Positions 7,189 through 7,508 of a stretch of DNA of 7,508 nt are shown here, piece by piece. The stretch is from the NCBI GenBank assembly GCA_013042825.1, contig JABDPL010000326.1:1-7508 (forward strand), written 5' to 3'. The position numbers and the translations under genes were made by a program. Each line of letters starts with the position of its first letter. Position 1 is the first letter of the stretch. The DNA is from Flavobacteriaceae bacterium (GTDB lineage Bacteria > Bacteroidota > Bacteroidia > Flavobacteriales > Flavobacteriaceae). The notes beneath the pieces were generated by a model. It made no database searches, was not told where the DNA came from, and worked only from the letters and a program-made list of their open reading frames with translations.

Positions 7189-7225
7189 CCCGGCATCTGC
7201 ATAAGAGTAAGTGTCGGGATTTTTT
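7189..7225 (+). terminator. Intrinsic terminator of the small lipoprotein gene
   Basis: CCCGGCA at 7189-7195 pairs with TGTCGGG at 7212-7218 (seven pairs, one of them G-T), with a 16-base loop, and a run of six T starts at 7220. It lies 34 bases past the stop of the gene at 6657-7154, the right place for rho-independent termination. Confidence 0.8.
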
Positions 7226-7248
7226 ATGGGTAATAATTACTTGTAATA

Positions 7249-7353
7249 GGTAACGGGGAACGGTTAACGGGTAACGGGTAACGGGTAACGGTTTCATTAT
7301 AACTAATACCAAACACCAAAATCGTGAGTCGTTAACCGTGAGTCGTGAAACGG
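7249..7353. repeat. Heptamer array, G-rich block
   Basis: Fifteen contiguous 7-bp units. GGTAACG occurs exactly at 7249, 7270, 7277 and 7284, with GGGAACG and GTTAACG between the first two. From 7291 units are more diverged but keep the step: the core TACC, CACC, ATCG, GTCG sits at the same offset at 7307, 7314, 7321 and 7328. CGTGAGTCGT is repeated exactly 14 bases apart (7323-7332 and 7337-7346). ACGGTTAACG at 7260-7269 has an exact inverse complement at 7330-7339. No reading frame fits; the minus-strand open frame across the start of it is not credible. Confidence 0.7.
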
Positions 7354-7360
7354 TTATTGG

Positions 7361-7500
7361 CACCTAGATTCAATCTACTAACACCTAATACCAAACACCC
7401 AACACCTGGTGATCAGTACCTGATACCTGTTACCCGGTACCTAGTAACTGGCACCTCGATTCTAGCCACTAACTACTAATACCTAATACCTAATACCCAA
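7361..7500. repeat. Heptamer array, YACCTAR block, reaching the window edge
   Basis: Twenty contiguous 7-bp units without a single indel, with consensus YACCTAR (Y is C or T, R is A or G). The fourth base is C in 19 of 20 units, base 2 is A in 14 and base 5 is T in 14. Exact TACCTAA units stand at 7480 and 7487. Its offset differs from the left block by 2 bases, with the change at about 7354-7361. It ends 8 bases before the window edge and may continue. Stop triplets occur in every frame, so it is non-coding. Confidence 0.75.
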
Positions 7501-7508
7501 TTAATTCC

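Noticed and set aside
7169..7363. Minus-strand open frame of 64 codons
   Set aside because: It runs through the terminator and the G-rich heptamer block and has repeat-derived composition without any domain or signal.
7249..7500. CRISPR array or telomere
   Set aside because: Units are 7 bp with no spacers, so it is not CRISPR. The minus strand gives TTAGGTA-like words, but they are degenerate and lie beside an ordinary gene, so a telomere is not supported.

Overview
The window looks like a chromosomal segment from a marine-type Bacteroidota, most likely Flavobacteriia. The evidence is the density of short-signal lipoproteins, A/T-rich leaders without Shine-Dalgarno sequences, moderate GC content, and intergenic regions filled with short degenerate repeats. 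No tRNA, rRNA, transposase, integrase or CRISPR array is visible.

Layout. (1) Bases 1-599, minus strand: the first 199 codons of an OmpA-type lipoprotein, cut by the left edge. (2) About 370 bases of divergent intergenic DNA. (3) A plus-strand run of four genes. The first is a 920-residue lipoprotein with four degenerate beta-sandwich-like repeats, an alpha/beta-hydrolase domain and a C-terminal jelly-roll-like domain. It is followed by a 167-residue lipoprotein of unknown function. Then come an exported class I methyltransferase and a Tat-type aldo/keto reductase, which overlap by ATGA. (4) A 656-base region without a long gene, holding two short arrays of a 7-bp repeat, a perfect 8-bp hairpin of REP-like type and a possible 32-codon minus-strand gene. 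(5) A small secreted lipoprotein with a predicted beta-barrel, closed by a good intrinsic terminator. (6) From 7249 to the right edge, a long run of degenerate 7-bp repeats that begins with a G-rich GGTAACG block and changes to a YACCTAR block.

Functionally, every recognisable large product carries an export signal, so the whole segment serves the cell envelope. The methyltransferase and reductase form a translationally coupled pair and probably act on the same process. The large hydrolase and the small lipoprotein behind it may be co-transcribed, but nothing in the sequence names their substrates. The observation that ordinary annotation would miss is the heptamer repeat family. It occurs in at least three places around the last gene and keeps a strict 7-bp step over long stretches even though the units have diverged.
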